Shown piece after piece: positions 50,662-59,230 of a DNA stretch of 64,000 bases. Position numbers and translations under genes: made by a program. Position 1 is the stretch's first letter, and each line of letters starts with the position of its first letter. The notes below the pieces were generated by a model. The model was not told the DNA's origin, searched no databases, and saw only the letters and a program-made list of their open reading frames with translations. Source of the stretch: Chlorobiales bacterium Clorobi_01 (GTDB lineage Bacteria; Bacteroidota; Chlorobiia; Chlorobiales; Chlorobiaceae); assembly GCA_001602925.1 (NCBI GenBank), contig LUZT01000004.1:62001-126000 (forward strand), read 5' to 3'.

Positions 50662-51594
50662 TCACGGGTTGATCGCTTTGATGGCGAAGGCGCACACCAT
50701 CATGCCCGCGACGAGGAAGTTCTGGGCGATGGCGTTGTAGCGCACGTCCATTGTTCGCGGCGAGCGCACGAGGCTGAATTGCAGGAGGAACTGCGGTACA
50801 ACGAGCGCCGCCGTCACCCATCCGTACACGGCTTCGCCGATCATGAACATGTAGCCCGCCGCCATGAGTTGGCCGAGGTCGATCAGGATCGCCGCGATGA
50901 GCGCCGCCTTGCGTTCGCCGAAGACTGCCGGAAGGGTGTGGATGCCGACTTGCCGGTCGCCCTCGATGGACTTGAAGTCGTTGATGGTCATGGTGCCGGT
51001 GCTGGCGATGGTGTAGAGCGTGGCCACGATGAGCGACGGCGTGATGGCGTGCAGTGTGAAGTCTGGCCGGTAGGCGATTTCGCCCGCCACCCACGGGATG
51101 ACGAGGTACGAAACCGCGACGATGATATTGCCCGCCCAGAGCCGCTTTTTGAGCTTGATCGGGTTGGCGCTGTAGAGGTGCGCGTTGATGATGCCGACGA
51201 CGACGTAGAGTGCGATGAGCGGATGCACCAGCCAGCCGACGACGACCGAGAGCAGCGACCAGAGCGCGATGAGCAGCGTGGCGCTTTTGAGCGAAATCGC
51301 GCCGCCGGGAATCGGGCGGTTTGGTTCGTTGATTTCGTCGAGGTCGCGGTCGAAGTAGTCGTTGAGCATCTGGCAGGTGCCGGTGGCCAGCGGGCCGGTG
51401 AGCAGCACGGCGAGCCAGAATTTGATTTCGCCGATCTGCTGCCAGCCGAAAGCACCGCTGGCGATTGCGCCGCAGATGAAGCTCCAGACGACAGGAATCC
51501 AGGTGACCGGCTTGAGGAACCGCACGAAGAGGGCGAGGCTGGAAAGCGGCTCGGGCGCGCGGCGGCCCTGAACGAAGGGCTTGCGCCTGCTCAT
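50662..51594 (-). CDS. chlG: (Bacterio)chlorophyll synthase, ChlG/BchG/BchK family
   Basis: 310 residues from ATG 51594; the frame extends upstream to 51798 with a GTG at 51657 as another choice. A membrane UbiA-type prenyltransferase with the chlorophyll-synthase hallmarks: 'LKPVTWIPVVWSFICGA', first Asp motif 'NDYFDRDLDEINEPNRPIPGG' (in parts), 'NPIKLKKRLWAGN' and second motif 'NDFKSIEGDRQVGIHTLP'. It esterifies a chlorophyllide with an isoprenoid diphosphate. Green sulfur bacteria have three such enzymes (BchG for BChl a, BchK for BChl c, ChlG for Chl a). The closeness of 'NDFKSxEGDRQ-G---LP' to cyanobacterial ChlG and my memory of gene order in C. tepidum favour ChlG, but this is not proven. 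Confidence 0.82.
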   Translation of the reverse strand: MSRRKPFVQGRRAPEPLSSLALFVRFLKPVTWIPVVWSFICGAIASGAFGWQQIGEIKFWLAVLLTGPLATGTCQMLNDYFDRDLDEINEPNRPIPGGAISLKSATLLIALWSLLSVVVGWLVHPLIALYVVVGIINAHLYSANPIKLKKRLWAGNIIVAVSYLVIPWVAGEIAYRPDFTLHAITPSLIVATLYTIASTGTMTINDFKSIEGDRQVGIHTLPAVFGERKAALIAAILIDLGQLMAAGYMFMIGEAVYGWVTAALVVPQFLLQFSLVRSPRTMDVRYNAIAQNFLVAGMMVCAFAIKAINP

Positions 51595-51863
51595 TCCGGA
51601 GGACGCAGATTCCTGGGTTGTATCGAAAGAGATGTTATCCGGAGAATTGTTGCTCACCCGTGAGGTATTCGGTTGGTCAAAACTCAAAGCCTGAAAATAA
51701 CATGTAAATCCAAGGAATAAAACTTCATGCGGCAAAACGGCTGATCTCTTTGCATTTAGCGCCATGAGTATCCTCGTCATTTTCGGGATCACTTGCATGG
51801 CAGAAGAGTGGGGCGTACATTTTAGCAGAAAGTTTCAGACGAATCCCCTAACCCTTTACGCTC

Positions 51864-52325
51864 ATGCCGTTTTTCAAGTTTATCAAAGAGATGAAGCAGA
51901 GCTTCATGCTGCATCCTGTTGCAGCCCACTTCAGTAACGGAGTGATTCCTGTCGCCGTTCTCTATCTTGTGCTGTTTCTTCCGACCGGCAATCCGTTTTT
52001 TGAACATACGGTTGTCCATCTGCTTCTTGTTTCCCTTCTCGCCGTGCCGTTTTCGTTCTATTCTGGTATCCGGGACTGGAAAACCAAATACAAGGGAGCC
52101 AAGGCTCCGGTATTTCAGACCAAGATCAGGCTCTCGATTCTGCTTCTGGTGGCGGGCATTCTTGCCGCCGCGATTCGTCTTGCGGTTCCCGACGTGATGC
52201 ATGAGGGTGGCCCGCTTTCCTGGTTGTATGTGGCAACTCTGCTTGTCATGTTGCCCATGGTTGTGCTCCTCGGCCATCATGGTGGCAAGCTCGCCGCCGG
52301 ACAGCGTTCCGAGAGGTTTCGATGA
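51864..52325 (+). CDS. Four-helix membrane protein, DUF2231-like
   Basis: 153 residues with four hydrophobic helices. 'LHPVAAHFSNGVIPVAVLYLV' is the opening helix with the paired His typical of DUF2231-type and cytochrome-b561-like small membrane proteins, and the last helix ends 'VVLLGHHGGKLAAG' with two more His. Heme binding by these His residues is plausible but not shown. It overlaps the acetyltransferase gene by four bases and is divergent from chlG. Confidence 0.72.
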   Translation: MPFFKFIKEMKQSFMLHPVAAHFSNGVIPVAVLYLVLFLPTGNPFFEHTVVHLLLVSLLAVPFSFYSGIRDWKTKYKGAKAPVFQTKIRLSILLLVAGILAAAIRLAVPDVMHEGGPLSWLYVATLLVMLPMVVLLGHHGGKLAAGQRSERFR

Positions 52326-52816
52326 TCTCCATCGAATTGCTTCCGGTTTGTGCGAACGATCTTGATGAGATGGCTGGCATATTCAATCACTATGTCGAAC
52401 ACACTCTGGCGACTTATACCGAAACACCGGTCAGCGTCGAGCGCTTCGGATCGCTCATGTGTTTCAGCCCCGGCTATCCCGCATTCGTAGCGCGTGATTC
52501 CGATGGCGCGCTGGCGGGGTTTGGATTGCTGCGCCCTTACAGCCCGATTCCCGCGTTTGATCGCGCCGCTGAACTGACCTGTTTTCTCTCGAAAGGAAAC
52601 ACGGGCAGGGGGATTGGCTCGGCCATTCTGCAAGCTCTTGAATCCGGGGCGGCGGGGCTGGGGATCGAGACCATCGTGGCGACGGTTTCGTCGCTCAACG
52701 AAGAGAGTCTGCGTTTCCACCTCGCCCGAGGATTCGTCGAACAGGGACGGCTGGTTGGCATCGGATCGAGAAATGGGCGGTGCTTCGATGTCATCTATCT
52801 CCAGAAGACGTTTTGA
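52322..52816 (+). CDS. GNAT family N-acetyltransferase
   Basis: 164 residues. 'DLDEMAGIFNHYVEHTLATY' resembles the start of phosphinothricin-type acetyltransferases. The acetyl-CoA pyrophosphate loop is 'GNTGRGIGSAILQ' (Q/R-x-x-G-x-G/A with GNTGRGIGS), and 'SLNEESLRFHLARGFVEQG' is the usual 'N-x-x-S-x-x-x-(Y/H)-x-x-x-G-F' end. The substrate is an amine of unknown identity. Start codon overlaps the previous stop (ATGA). Confidence 0.88.
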   Translation: MISIELLPVCANDLDEMAGIFNHYVEHTLATYTETPVSVERFGSLMCFSPGYPAFVARDSDGALAGFGLLRPYSPIPAFDRAAELTCFLSKGNTGRGIGSAILQALESGAAGLGIETIVATVSSLNEESLRFHLARGFVEQGRLVGIGSRNGRCFDVIYLQKTF

Positions 52817-52850
52817 ATCTCCGGTGAAGAGATAAATAAACAGTATTGCC

Positions 52851-53474
52851 ATGATCGATTTTCAGACGTTTCTTCTCTTTTTCCCGGCGGCCCTGCTGCT
52901 GGCGCTCTCGCCGGGGCCGGACAACCTGTTTGTGCTTGCGCAATCCGCACAGCATGGCCGGCCTGCCGGTTTTGCCGTGACCTTTGGGCTTTGCACGGGT
53001 CTGATTGGCCACACTCTCGCCGTGGCGTTTGGACTTGCGGCTATCGTCAAGGCATCGGCGCTTGCTTTCACGGTGTTGAAGATTGCAGGAGCACTTTATC
53101 TGCTCTGGCTCGCCTGGCAGGCATGGCGGGCAGGCGGTGAGGTCGGCGAGTCGAACGCGCCTGCCCTCAGCGGGATCGAGCTTTACCGGCGGGGGATTGT
53201 GATGAATCTCACCAACCCGAAGGTTTCGCTCTTTTTCCTCGCCTTTCTTCCCCAGTTTGCCGATCCACGCCACGGTTCGATGACCATGCAGTTCATCGAA
53301 CTGGGGGCCCTCTTCATTCTTGCCACCCTGATCGTTTTCGCCGGATTGAGTATGGTTGCCGGTGGGCTCGGAGAGCGCTTCCGCCGTTCACCTGCCGCAC
53401 TCAGATTGGTCAACCGCGCCGCTGCCATGATTTTTACCGGACTTGCCATAAAACTGGCCATAACCGAACGCTAA
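52851..53474 (+). CDS. LysE/RhtB family amino acid exporter
   Basis: 207 residues, six hydrophobic helices. 'LALSPGPDNLFVLAQSAQHG' contains the family signature G-P-(D/G)-N/x at the first loop, then 'GFAVTFGLCTGLIGHTLAVAFGL', 'ALYLLWLAWQAWRAG' and 'GIVMNLTNPKVSLFFLAFLPQF'. Members export Lys, Thr, homoserine or other metabolites. It follows the GNAT gene by 34 bases on the same strand, perhaps one transcription unit. Confidence 0.92.
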   Translation: MIDFQTFLLFFPAALLLALSPGPDNLFVLAQSAQHGRPAGFAVTFGLCTGLIGHTLAVAFGLAAIVKASALAFTVLKIAGALYLLWLAWQAWRAGGEVGESNAPALSGIELYRRGIVMNLTNPKVSLFFLAFLPQFADPRHGSMTMQFIELGALFILATLIVFAGLSMVAGGLGERFRRSPAALRLVNRAAAMIFTGLAIKLAITER

Positions 53475-53595
53475 ATAACCTTCTCTCATCGGTGATTATG
53501 GGGGTGTTTTTCCTTTTTGTTTTTCTGTACGAAAAAACGTACAATAAAAAGTGCGCTATTTGATACTATCAATGATTCGTTGGGAACGAGTGTGC

Positions 53596-53838
53596 ATGAG
53601 CAAGATCGATCTTGTTAGCGATATCAGACCACTTTCGGAGTTCAGGGCCAATACGGCGTCCCTGATTACACAGGTCAGAAAAACCGGCCGTCCGCTGGTT
53701 CTTACCCAGCATGGGAAAAGCGCGGTGGTGTTGCTGGACGTGCGGCATTACCAGTCGATGCTATCGGCTTTCGAGCAAATGCATGGGTTGCAAAGCGGTG
53801 CTGAAGCTTCGGTTATAACAGGTGGCGAGGAGTCGTGA
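53596..53838 (+). CDS. Phd/YefM family antitoxin, apparently orphan
   Basis: 80 residues from ATG 53596. 'DIRPLSEFRANTASLITQVRKTGRPLVLTQHGKSAVVLLD' (in parts) is the Phd/YefM DNA-binding fold, followed by 'RHYQSMLSAFE' and a short tail. It normally binds a RelE/ParE/Doc toxin and represses its own promoter. A GTG overlapping its stop (53835, GTGA, the usual place for the toxin start) opens a frame of only 11 codons, VTRLAAFRGII, ending at 53870. No toxin is visible within the next 150 bases, so the partner looks lost or lies elsewhere. Confidence 0.88.
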   Translation: MSKIDLVSDIRPLSEFRANTASLITQVRKTGRPLVLTQHGKSAVVLLDVRHYQSMLSAFEQMHGLQSGAEASVITGGEES

Positions 53839-53995
53839 CGCGCTTGGCCGCTTTTCGAGGTATTATTTAAAGCCTTTTGAAATCGTTTTTTCTGGTGAAT
53901 TGTCGTGTTCTCTTTGTATTATAATTACTTAGTGCCGTATATGTAATGCCAGCCCTTAACGGCTGGAGTGACTGCCAACAGAAGAATGTATCGCC

Positions 53996-55474
53996 ATGTC
54001 AGCACATATCTTAGACTCCTATGAGCCCTTGAAGCGGGGTGCAGGCGGTGAAATGGGACGGCCGCATGGTCGTTTTTATGCCACAAGAAAAGTGCTTTTT
54101 ACACTTCTTGCCTTTTTTGTTCTCACGCTGATTCCGCTCACCGCTTCGGCCAAAAGGCGGCCAGCCCCGGAGGGTGAAGATGCGGTTGCGGCCTATATCG
54201 TCAAGGAAACCGGCAGTCCGGAATTCCTGAAATCGAAAGAGGCTGATACACCGCGTTCGCCCGCGAGCCTGACCAAGATCATGACCTGCCTGCTGGCTAT
54301 CGAAAGTGGCCGCATGAATGATGTGGTGACGATTCCTCTTGAGGCGACGCAGGTCGAACCGACGCGAGCCGGTTTCGAGCCGGGAGAGCAGGTCAGGCTT
54401 CGGGACCTGGTGAAGGCTGCCATGGTCAATTCAAGTAACGATGCCGCTTTTGCCATTGCCATTCACCTCGGTGGCAGTCTCGATGCTTTTGTAGCAATGA
54501 TGAACGCTCGTGCCCGCGCTCTCGGGATGAGCCATACCGTCTTCACCAATCCTGCCGGTTACGACCGGGGTATTTATGCCGGTAACCGCACGACGGCAAG
54601 GGACCTGGTAATTCTGACCGAACGTGCGGTCAGGTTTCCAGAATTCAACGCGATTGCAAAGCTGGACAGGGTGGATTTCAACGAGCTTTCCACCGGTAAG
54701 ATTTACAGTCTTCGCACTCACAACAAGCTCCTTGAACGTTACCCCTATTCCGTTGGTATCAAGACCGGTTATACCTCAATGGCAGGCCCGTGCCTTATTG
54801 CAAGGGCGTTGAGGAATGGCAAGGATATGCTTGTCATTATGCTTTCTGCCCGGACGGATCGCTGGTCACTGGCGTCTACCATGTTCGATCAGGGTTTCGG
54901 GCTTGATGCAGGCCCGGTTCAGGTTGCGGAAACTGCTGTGAAATCTCCCCGCGGGGTTGCTGTTGACGCTCCGGAGGCTCCTCATTCAAGCGTGAGCGTC
55001 AGGCGCGCCCAGGCGCTTGAGGCGCTGAGGCTCAAGGTCGAGAGCCGCCGTGGCCAATCCGCAGTAACGGAGATTCGCGGAATGAGCATGAATGTTCGGT
55101 CCTCAGGCGCGGACTCTTCGGTAAAAGCCCGCATGGAAAAGCGGAAAGCTTCTGCGGTCATCAAATCGCGCGGCAAGTCAAGCCGTGCTGACAGGATAGC
55201 GCTCAGGGCTGGCAAGAAAGCTTCGGCCAGGAAGCAACAGCTCGCAAAGGCCCGGCAACGTAACCACAAGAACGGGGTCGTCCTGAAGTCCGCAAAGAAA
55301 AATGCTTCTGGCAATGTGGCTCTCAAGTCGCATAACAAGGCTCAGAGCTCTATCAAAACTGCCCGAAAGGGAGCGGCAAAGCGTTCGACTGCCGATGCAA
55401 AATCGGCAAAAAGCCGCAGCGGGAAAGAGGGGCTTTCTCTGTCGGAGAAAGCCGTTCCTTCTCCGAATGGTTGA
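53996..55474 (+). CDS. D-alanyl-D-alanine carboxypeptidase (PBP5 type) with long basic tail
   Basis: 492 residues. The N-terminus is cytosolic and then has one hydrophobic segment (about 33-50, cleavable or anchoring; an in-frame ATG at residue 20 could be the start). The penicillin-binding domain shows Ser91-x-x-Lys94 (SLTK), the S-x-N triad in NSSND (146-148) and KTG (256-258). It trims the terminal D-Ala from peptidoglycan stems in the periplasm. The usual C-terminal amphipathic helix is replaced by about 160 residues rich in Lys, Arg, Ala and Ser (from about residue 330), histone-H1-like in composition. Confidence 0.9.
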   Translation: MSAHILDSYEPLKRGAGGEMGRPHGRFYATRKVLFTLLAFFVLTLIPLTASAKRRPAPEGEDAVAAYIVKETGSPEFLKSKEADTPRSPASLTKIMTCLLAIESGRMNDVVTIPLEATQVEPTRAGFEPGEQVRLRDLVKAAMVNSSNDAAFAIAIHLGGSLDAFVAMMNARARALGMSHTVFTNPAGYDRGIYAGNRTTARDLVILTERAVRFPEFNAIAKLDRVDFNELSTGKIYSLRTHNKLLERYPYSVGIKTGYTSMAGPCLIARALRNGKDMLVIMLSARTDRWSLASTMFDQGFGLDAGPVQVAETAVKSPRGVAVDAPEAPHSSVSVRRAQALEALRLKVESRRGQSAVTEIRGMSMNVRSSGADSSVKARMEKRKASAVIKSRGKSSRADRIALRAGKKASARKQQLAKARQRNHKNGVVLKSAKKNASGNVALKSHNKAQSSIKTARKGAAKRSTADAKSAKSRSGKEGLSLSEKAVPSPNG

Positions 55475-55486
55475 GGGGAGCTGCAT

Positions 55487-55951
55487 TTGAGAAGAGTGTT
55501 CACCCATACCTTTGAAGTTCCCGGATCGTCGATCGACGGGTATGGGCATGTCAGCAATATCGAATATCTCCGGTGGATGCAGGATGTAGCCACCGCTCAT
55601 ACCGCTTCCGAAGGCTGGACACTCGACCGTTACCGGCAAAGCCGGGCCATCTGGGTTGTGCGCCGCCATTCCATTGATTATCTCATGCCCGCATATGCCG
55701 GTGACCGGCTTGATCTGCACACCTGGATCGAGTGGGTCAGGGATTGTCAGTCGGTGCGCCGCTATTTGTTGACCAGAGAGGGAGACGTGCGTGCTCTCGC
55801 CAGAGCTGAAACCCTCTGGGTGTGTGTCGACCCGGAGTCAGGACGCCCGAAACGGGTGCCGGAAGACTTCATTCAGGCTTTTGAGCTGGTCGTCGGTGGC
55901 GAGGCCGAAGCGCTTCGTATCGTCGGCAAAGCGTCTGATTCAGCAAGCTGA
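55487..55951 (+). CDS. Acyl-CoA thioesterase, 4HBT hotdog fold
   Basis: 154 residues from a TTG at 55487, supported by a GAGGGGAG site. 'VPGSSIDGYGHVSNIEYLRWMQDVA' holds the hotdog signature (D-x-x-G-H-x-x-N-x-x-Y) with the catalytic Asp-type position as 'SIDGYGHVSN'. 'RRHSIDYLMPAYAGDRLDL' and 'ARAETLWVCVDPESGRPKRVPEDF' follow as in YbgC/FadM. It hydrolyses acyl-CoA or acyl-ACP esters. It lies 12 bases after the carboxypeptidase gene. Confidence 0.88.
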   Translation: MRRVFTHTFEVPGSSIDGYGHVSNIEYLRWMQDVATAHTASEGWTLDRYRQSRAIWVVRRHSIDYLMPAYAGDRLDLHTWIEWVRDCQSVRRYLLTREGDVRALARAETLWVCVDPESGRPKRVPEDFIQAFELVVGGEAEALRIVGKASDSAS

Positions 55952-56000
55952 TTCAGTTTCCGACCGCAGTTTATGTCAATTTCCAGTCAAATATCGAGTC

Positions 56001-56303
56001 ATGGTTAAGCATATCGTGATGTGGCGTCTCTGCGATGAGGCGCACGGTAATAGTACTCAAATTAATGCCCGCCTCATGAAGGAAAAGCTCGAAGCGCTAT
56101 CCGGCAGAATTCCCGGACTGCTTTCGATCGAAGTGGGACTCGACTTCAGCTGTACCGACAGTTCTGCAGACGTGGTTCTCTATTCGGAATTCGCCAACAA
56201 GGCAGCTCTTGAAACCTACCAGAGTCATCCCGAACACGAAGCCCTCAAGCCCTTCATCGGAGGAGCAACGCGCGAAAGACGATTGGTGGATTACGAGTGC
56301 TGA
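56001..56303 (+). CDS. Dabb (stress-responsive alpha/beta-barrel) domain protein
   Basis: 100 residues from ATG 56001. 'MVKHIVMWRLCDEAHGN', 'LSGRIPGLLSIEVGLDF', 'DVVLYSEFANKAALETYQSHPEH' (in parts) and 'KPFIGGATRERRLVDYE' fit the dimeric ferredoxin-like barrel family Dabb. The role is generally unknown; some members bind small aromatic ligands. It follows the thioesterase by 49 bases. Confidence 0.9.
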   Translation: MVKHIVMWRLCDEAHGNSTQINARLMKEKLEALSGRIPGLLSIEVGLDFSCTDSSADVVLYSEFANKAALETYQSHPEHEALKPFIGGATRERRLVDYEC

Positions 56304-56392
56304 ATTATGACGTGCAGAAAACGGCGAGAAGCTGTCGCCTCGGTTGCATGAAAAAGCGTTTTTGTCTCTTCTTAGATTGCTTTTACAACCAA

Positions 56393-56428
56393 TAAAAAAA
56401 GAGGCCGTTGAAAGGGCCTCTTTTTTTA
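56393..56428 (+). terminator. Bidirectional terminator between the Dabb and ferredoxin genes
   Basis: Stem GAGGCC/GGCCTC (56401-56406 with 56415-56420), extended by A-rich and T-rich flanks (AAAAAAA / TTTTTTT) that pair and give T-runs on both strands. Confidence 0.88.
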
Positions 56429-56450
56429 TCTGGAAAACAGAGGGGGTGAA

Positions 56451-56639
56451 TCAGCCCTGAACGATGCACTCTGCCGGGCAGACAGCAACGCAAGCAGGAG
56501 CGTCAGCAAAACCGGCGCACTCGTTGCAGGATGCGGCATCGATAACGTAGATCTCGCTGCCAGCGGAGATAGCGTTGGTCGGGCATTCGGGTTCGCAAGC
56601 ACCGCAGTAGGTGCATTCTTCGGTGATATACAGTGCCAT
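56451..56639 (-). CDS. 2[4Fe-4S] ferredoxin
   Basis: 62 residues. The first cluster is bound by CTYCGACEPEC (C-x2-C-x2-C-x3-C-P), the second by CNEC-x8-C-x3-CP ('CNECAGFADAPACVAVCP'). The 8-residue insert between Cys of cluster two is the mark of the chlorobial/Allochromatium-type ferredoxins with low potential. In green sulfur bacteria such ferredoxins take electrons from the type I reaction centre and feed pyruvate and 2-oxoglutarate synthases of the reverse TCA cycle. Paralogue of the next gene; 213 bases between them suggests separate promoters. Confidence 0.95.
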   Translation of the reverse strand: MALYITEECTYCGACEPECPTNAISAGSEIYVIDAASCNECAGFADAPACVAVCPAECIVQG

Positions 56640-56852
56640 ATTGACGACGTGCTTTGATAGTTATGAGAAGAAAAGAACAATTTCGATCAATTCGCCTAAT
56701 ATAAGCTTTTTTACAGGCCCGAAAACAAAAAAGTGATGATTATTTGAATAAAGAGGCAGGCTAAAGGGGCTTGCGAAAAAGATGTTGCGGATCAGGCCCG
56801 CCGTACAAAATTGTTTTTGCTCTGAACGGCGAGCCTAAATGAGCAGTGGTTG

Positions 56853-57041
56853 TTATACCTTGAAAATGCAGTCCACCGGACAGACGGCCACACAGGCAGG
56901 CTCGTCGTGATAGCCGATACAATCCACGCATACATTCTCGTCGATCACGTAAATAGAGTCGCCTGCGGAGATCGCGCTGACCGGACATTCCGGCTCGCAG
57001 GCTGCACAGTAGGTGCATTCATCGGTAATACGGTGTGCCAT
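56853..57041 (-). CDS. 2[4Fe-4S] ferredoxin, second copy
   Basis: 62 residues from ATG 57041; the frame is open to 57110 but the upstream part has no ferredoxin likeness. Motifs are CTYCAACEPECP and 'CVDCIGYHDEPACVAVCP'. It shares the family plan with its neighbour but differs around the second cluster (Ile-Gly-Tyr-His for Ala-Gly-Phe-Ala) and has a Lys-Val tail. Such differences can set partner choice or potential. Same expected role as electron carrier from the reaction centre. Confidence 0.95.
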   Translation of the reverse strand: MAHRITDECTYCAACEPECPVSAISAGDSIYVIDENVCVDCIGYHDEPACVAVCPVDCIFKV

Positions 57042-57172
57042 GGTATCTCGGGTTTTAGTGGATGAGCTATTCGTAATGAAATCAGAGTTGACTTTTTTTA
57101 TCTGTTCCATTGTGAACAGATAACTCCCGAAGGAGGGATTACTCTGCCACTGTTAAAACCTGAGCGTGAAAG

Positions 57173-58162
57173 TCAAAGTTCCGCCTCTTTTGGAGCGCCC
57201 TTTCGCAGCCCCTCTTCGTGATGTTCGTAGGCGTTGATGATATCCTTGACGAGGCGATGGCGTACCACATCCGACTTGTCGAGAAAAACGAAGCTGATGC
57301 CTTTGATCCCCTTGAGGATTTTCTGGGCGTTCATCAGTCCCGACTCCATCTCTTTCGGCAGGTCAACCTGGGTGACGTCGCCGGTGATGATCGCTTTCGA
57401 GTTGACCCCCAGCCTTGTCAGGCACATCATCATCTGCTTGCTCGAAGCGTTCTGGGCCTCGTCGAGGATGATGAACGAGTTGTTCAGCGTGCGTCCGCGC
57501 ATGTAGGCAAGCGGCACGATTTCGATCACCCGGCGCTCGGTGAGGAACTTGAGCTTTTCGGCGGTCAGCATGTCCTGGAGCGCGTCGTAGAGCGGTCTCA
57601 GGTACGGGTCGATCTTCTGGGCAAGGTCGCCGGGCAGGAATCCAAGGCTCTCGCCAGCCTCAACCGCCGGGCGTGCAAGCACGATGCGTTTGATTTTTTT
57701 CGCCTTCCACGCGGCCACCGCGATGGCGACAGCAGTGTAAGTCTTTCCTGTACCTGCCGGGCCTATGGCGAAGACGATATCATTTCCGGCGGCTTCGGCG
57801 ACCATCCGACGCTGCCCGTCGGTTTTGGCCTTGACGACGTAATCTTTTGTTTCGACAATCACGTCCTTGTCTCCGGAAAGGGCGGCGGAAGGGCGGGAGA
57901 CTGGTGAGAGCGCCAGACTGACGAGGGCGTTGACATCGTTTTCCAGCACTTCACCGTGCTGGTCGGCCAGGAAGATGATCTCCCTGAAAATCTTTTCGAT
58001 GGCCGTCAGATCGGGTTCGTCACCGCCGATGGTGATTTTCGCGCCTCGCGCGTTGATCCGAATGTCGGGGAACGCTTCACGAACTTTTTTCAGATAGCTG
58101 TCGTATGGTCCGAAAATGATGACGGGTTCGATCCCTTCGAATTCGATCGTTTTTTCAGTCAA
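57173..58162 (-). CDS. phoH: PhoH family ATPase
   Basis: 329 residues. An N-terminal KH-like part ('VREAFPDIRINARGAKITIGG') precedes the PhoH ATPase with Walker A 'GPAGTGKTYTAVAIA' (about 133-147), 'RIVLARPAVEAGESLGFLPGD', Walker B 'FIILDEAQNAS' and 'VITGDVTQVDLP'-like 'AIITGDVTQVDLP'. PhoH proteins are phosphate-starvation or RNA-linked ATPases often found with YbeY. Here the next gene in the same direction is hldD, 17 bases upstream. Confidence 0.93.
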   Translation of the reverse strand: MTEKTIEFEGIEPVIIFGPYDSYLKKVREAFPDIRINARGAKITIGGDEPDLTAIEKIFREIIFLADQHGEVLENDVNALVSLALSPVSRPSAALSGDKDVIVETKDYVVKAKTDGQRRMVAEAAGNDIVFAIGPAGTGKTYTAVAIAVAAWKAKKIKRIVLARPAVEAGESLGFLPGDLAQKIDPYLRPLYDALQDMLTAEKLKFLTERRVIEIVPLAYMRGRTLNNSFIILDEAQNASSKQMMMCLTRLGVNSKAIITGDVTQVDLPKEMESGLMNAQKILKGIKGISFVFLDKSDVVRHRLVKDIINAYEHHEEGLRKGAPKEAEL

Positions 58163-58179
58163 AAGTTTTTCCCGGTTTG

Positions 58180-59178
58180 TTATTGCCGTCCAAGAGTCGA
58201 TGTATCAAGATGCGGTGCGGGTTTGCTCAGATAGTTCTGCACATAATCTCGCACTCCCTCTTCGAGCGGCGTCATCTGGCCGGTGTAGCCAGCCTGCCTG
58301 AGATGGGCGGAGTCCGCACAGGTATAATACTGGTATTTGTCCCGAATCGTTTCGGGCATGTCGATAAACTCGATGCTGACGGGGCGATCCATCGCCGTGA
58401 AGGTCGCCATGACCAAATCCCTGAAGCTGCGCGCCTGCCCGGTGCCGATGTTGAACAGTCCCGTCGCCGAGGGCGTTTCGAGCAGCCATTGCATGATTCT
58501 CGTGCAATCCTTCACATAGACGAAGTCGCGCAGCTGCTCGCCATCGGCGTACTGTGGATTGTGCGATCTGAAAAGCCTTACCTTGCCATTGTCGCCGATC
58601 TGGTGGAACGCCTTGAAGACGACGCTGGTCATGTCCTCCTTGTGGTATTCATTGGGCCCGTAGACGTTGAAGAACTTGAGCCCCGCCGCTTTTTCAAGGA
58701 TGCCGTTGCGCAGTGCCCAGCAGTCGAACAGATGCTTCGAGTAGCCGTACATGTTGAGTGGCCTGAGCCGGTCGAGCGCCTCGATGCCGTCACTGTATCC
58801 TTCGGAGCCGTCGCCGAAGGTTGCCGCGCTTGACGCATAGATAAAACGCGCGCCCTTTTTTGCGCACCACGAGGCGAGCATCTTCGAGTATTCGTAGTTG
58901 TTGCGAAGCAGAAGGTTGGCGTCCTGTTCGGTGGTGGAGCTGATGGCTCCCATGTGAATCACGGCGTCGATTTTGGGCAGGCGGTCGTGTTCGAGCAGGT
59001 CGGGCAGGTCGTCCTTGTGAATGAAATCGGTGTAGCGTAGGCCCCGGAGGTTGAGCCATCTCCCTTCGGACGCTCTTCCGAGGTCATCGACGATGAGTAC
59101 CTCATCGGTGCCGTTGCGGTTGAGCTCCCAGAGCATGGCGCTTCCGATGAAGCCGGCGCCGCCGGTGATGATAATCAT
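58180..59178 (-). CDS. hldD: ADP-L-glycero-D-manno-heptose 6-epimerase
   Basis: 332 residues, an extended SDR: 'MIIITGGAGFIGSAMLWELN' NADP loop, 'VIHMGAISSTTEQDANLLLRNN' (in parts), catalytic 'YASSAATFGDG' and Tyr-x-x-x-Lys in 'NMYGYSKHLFD', 'FNVYGPNEYHK' and 'RDFVYVKDC'. It makes ADP-L-glycero-D-manno-heptose for the LPS inner core. Green sulfur bacteria have an outer membrane, so this fits. The start is at the very edge of the spacing to the upstream terminator. Confidence 0.94.
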   Translation of the reverse strand: MIIITGGAGFIGSAMLWELNRNGTDEVLIVDDLGRASEGRWLNLRGLRYTDFIHKDDLPDLLEHDRLPKIDAVIHMGAISSTTEQDANLLLRNNYEYSKMLASWCAKKGARFIYASSAATFGDGSEGYSDGIEALDRLRPLNMYGYSKHLFDCWALRNGILEKAAGLKFFNVYGPNEYHKEDMTSVVFKAFHQIGDNGKVRLFRSHNPQYADGEQLRDFVYVKDCTRIMQWLLETPSATGLFNIGTGQARSFRDLVMATFTAMDRPVSIEFIDMPETIRDKYQYYTCADSAHLRQAGYTGQMTPLEEGVRDYVQNYLSKPAPHLDTSTLGRQ

Positions 59179-59230
59179 GCAAAAAAGTCAAATGGTTGAC
59201 AGGCAAAAAAATATACGCCCGCCTCGCCGG

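Noticed and set aside
53835-53870. Calling the 11-codon frame after the antitoxin a toxin gene
   Set aside because: Too short and without RelE/ParE/Doc motif; kept only as a possible stub.
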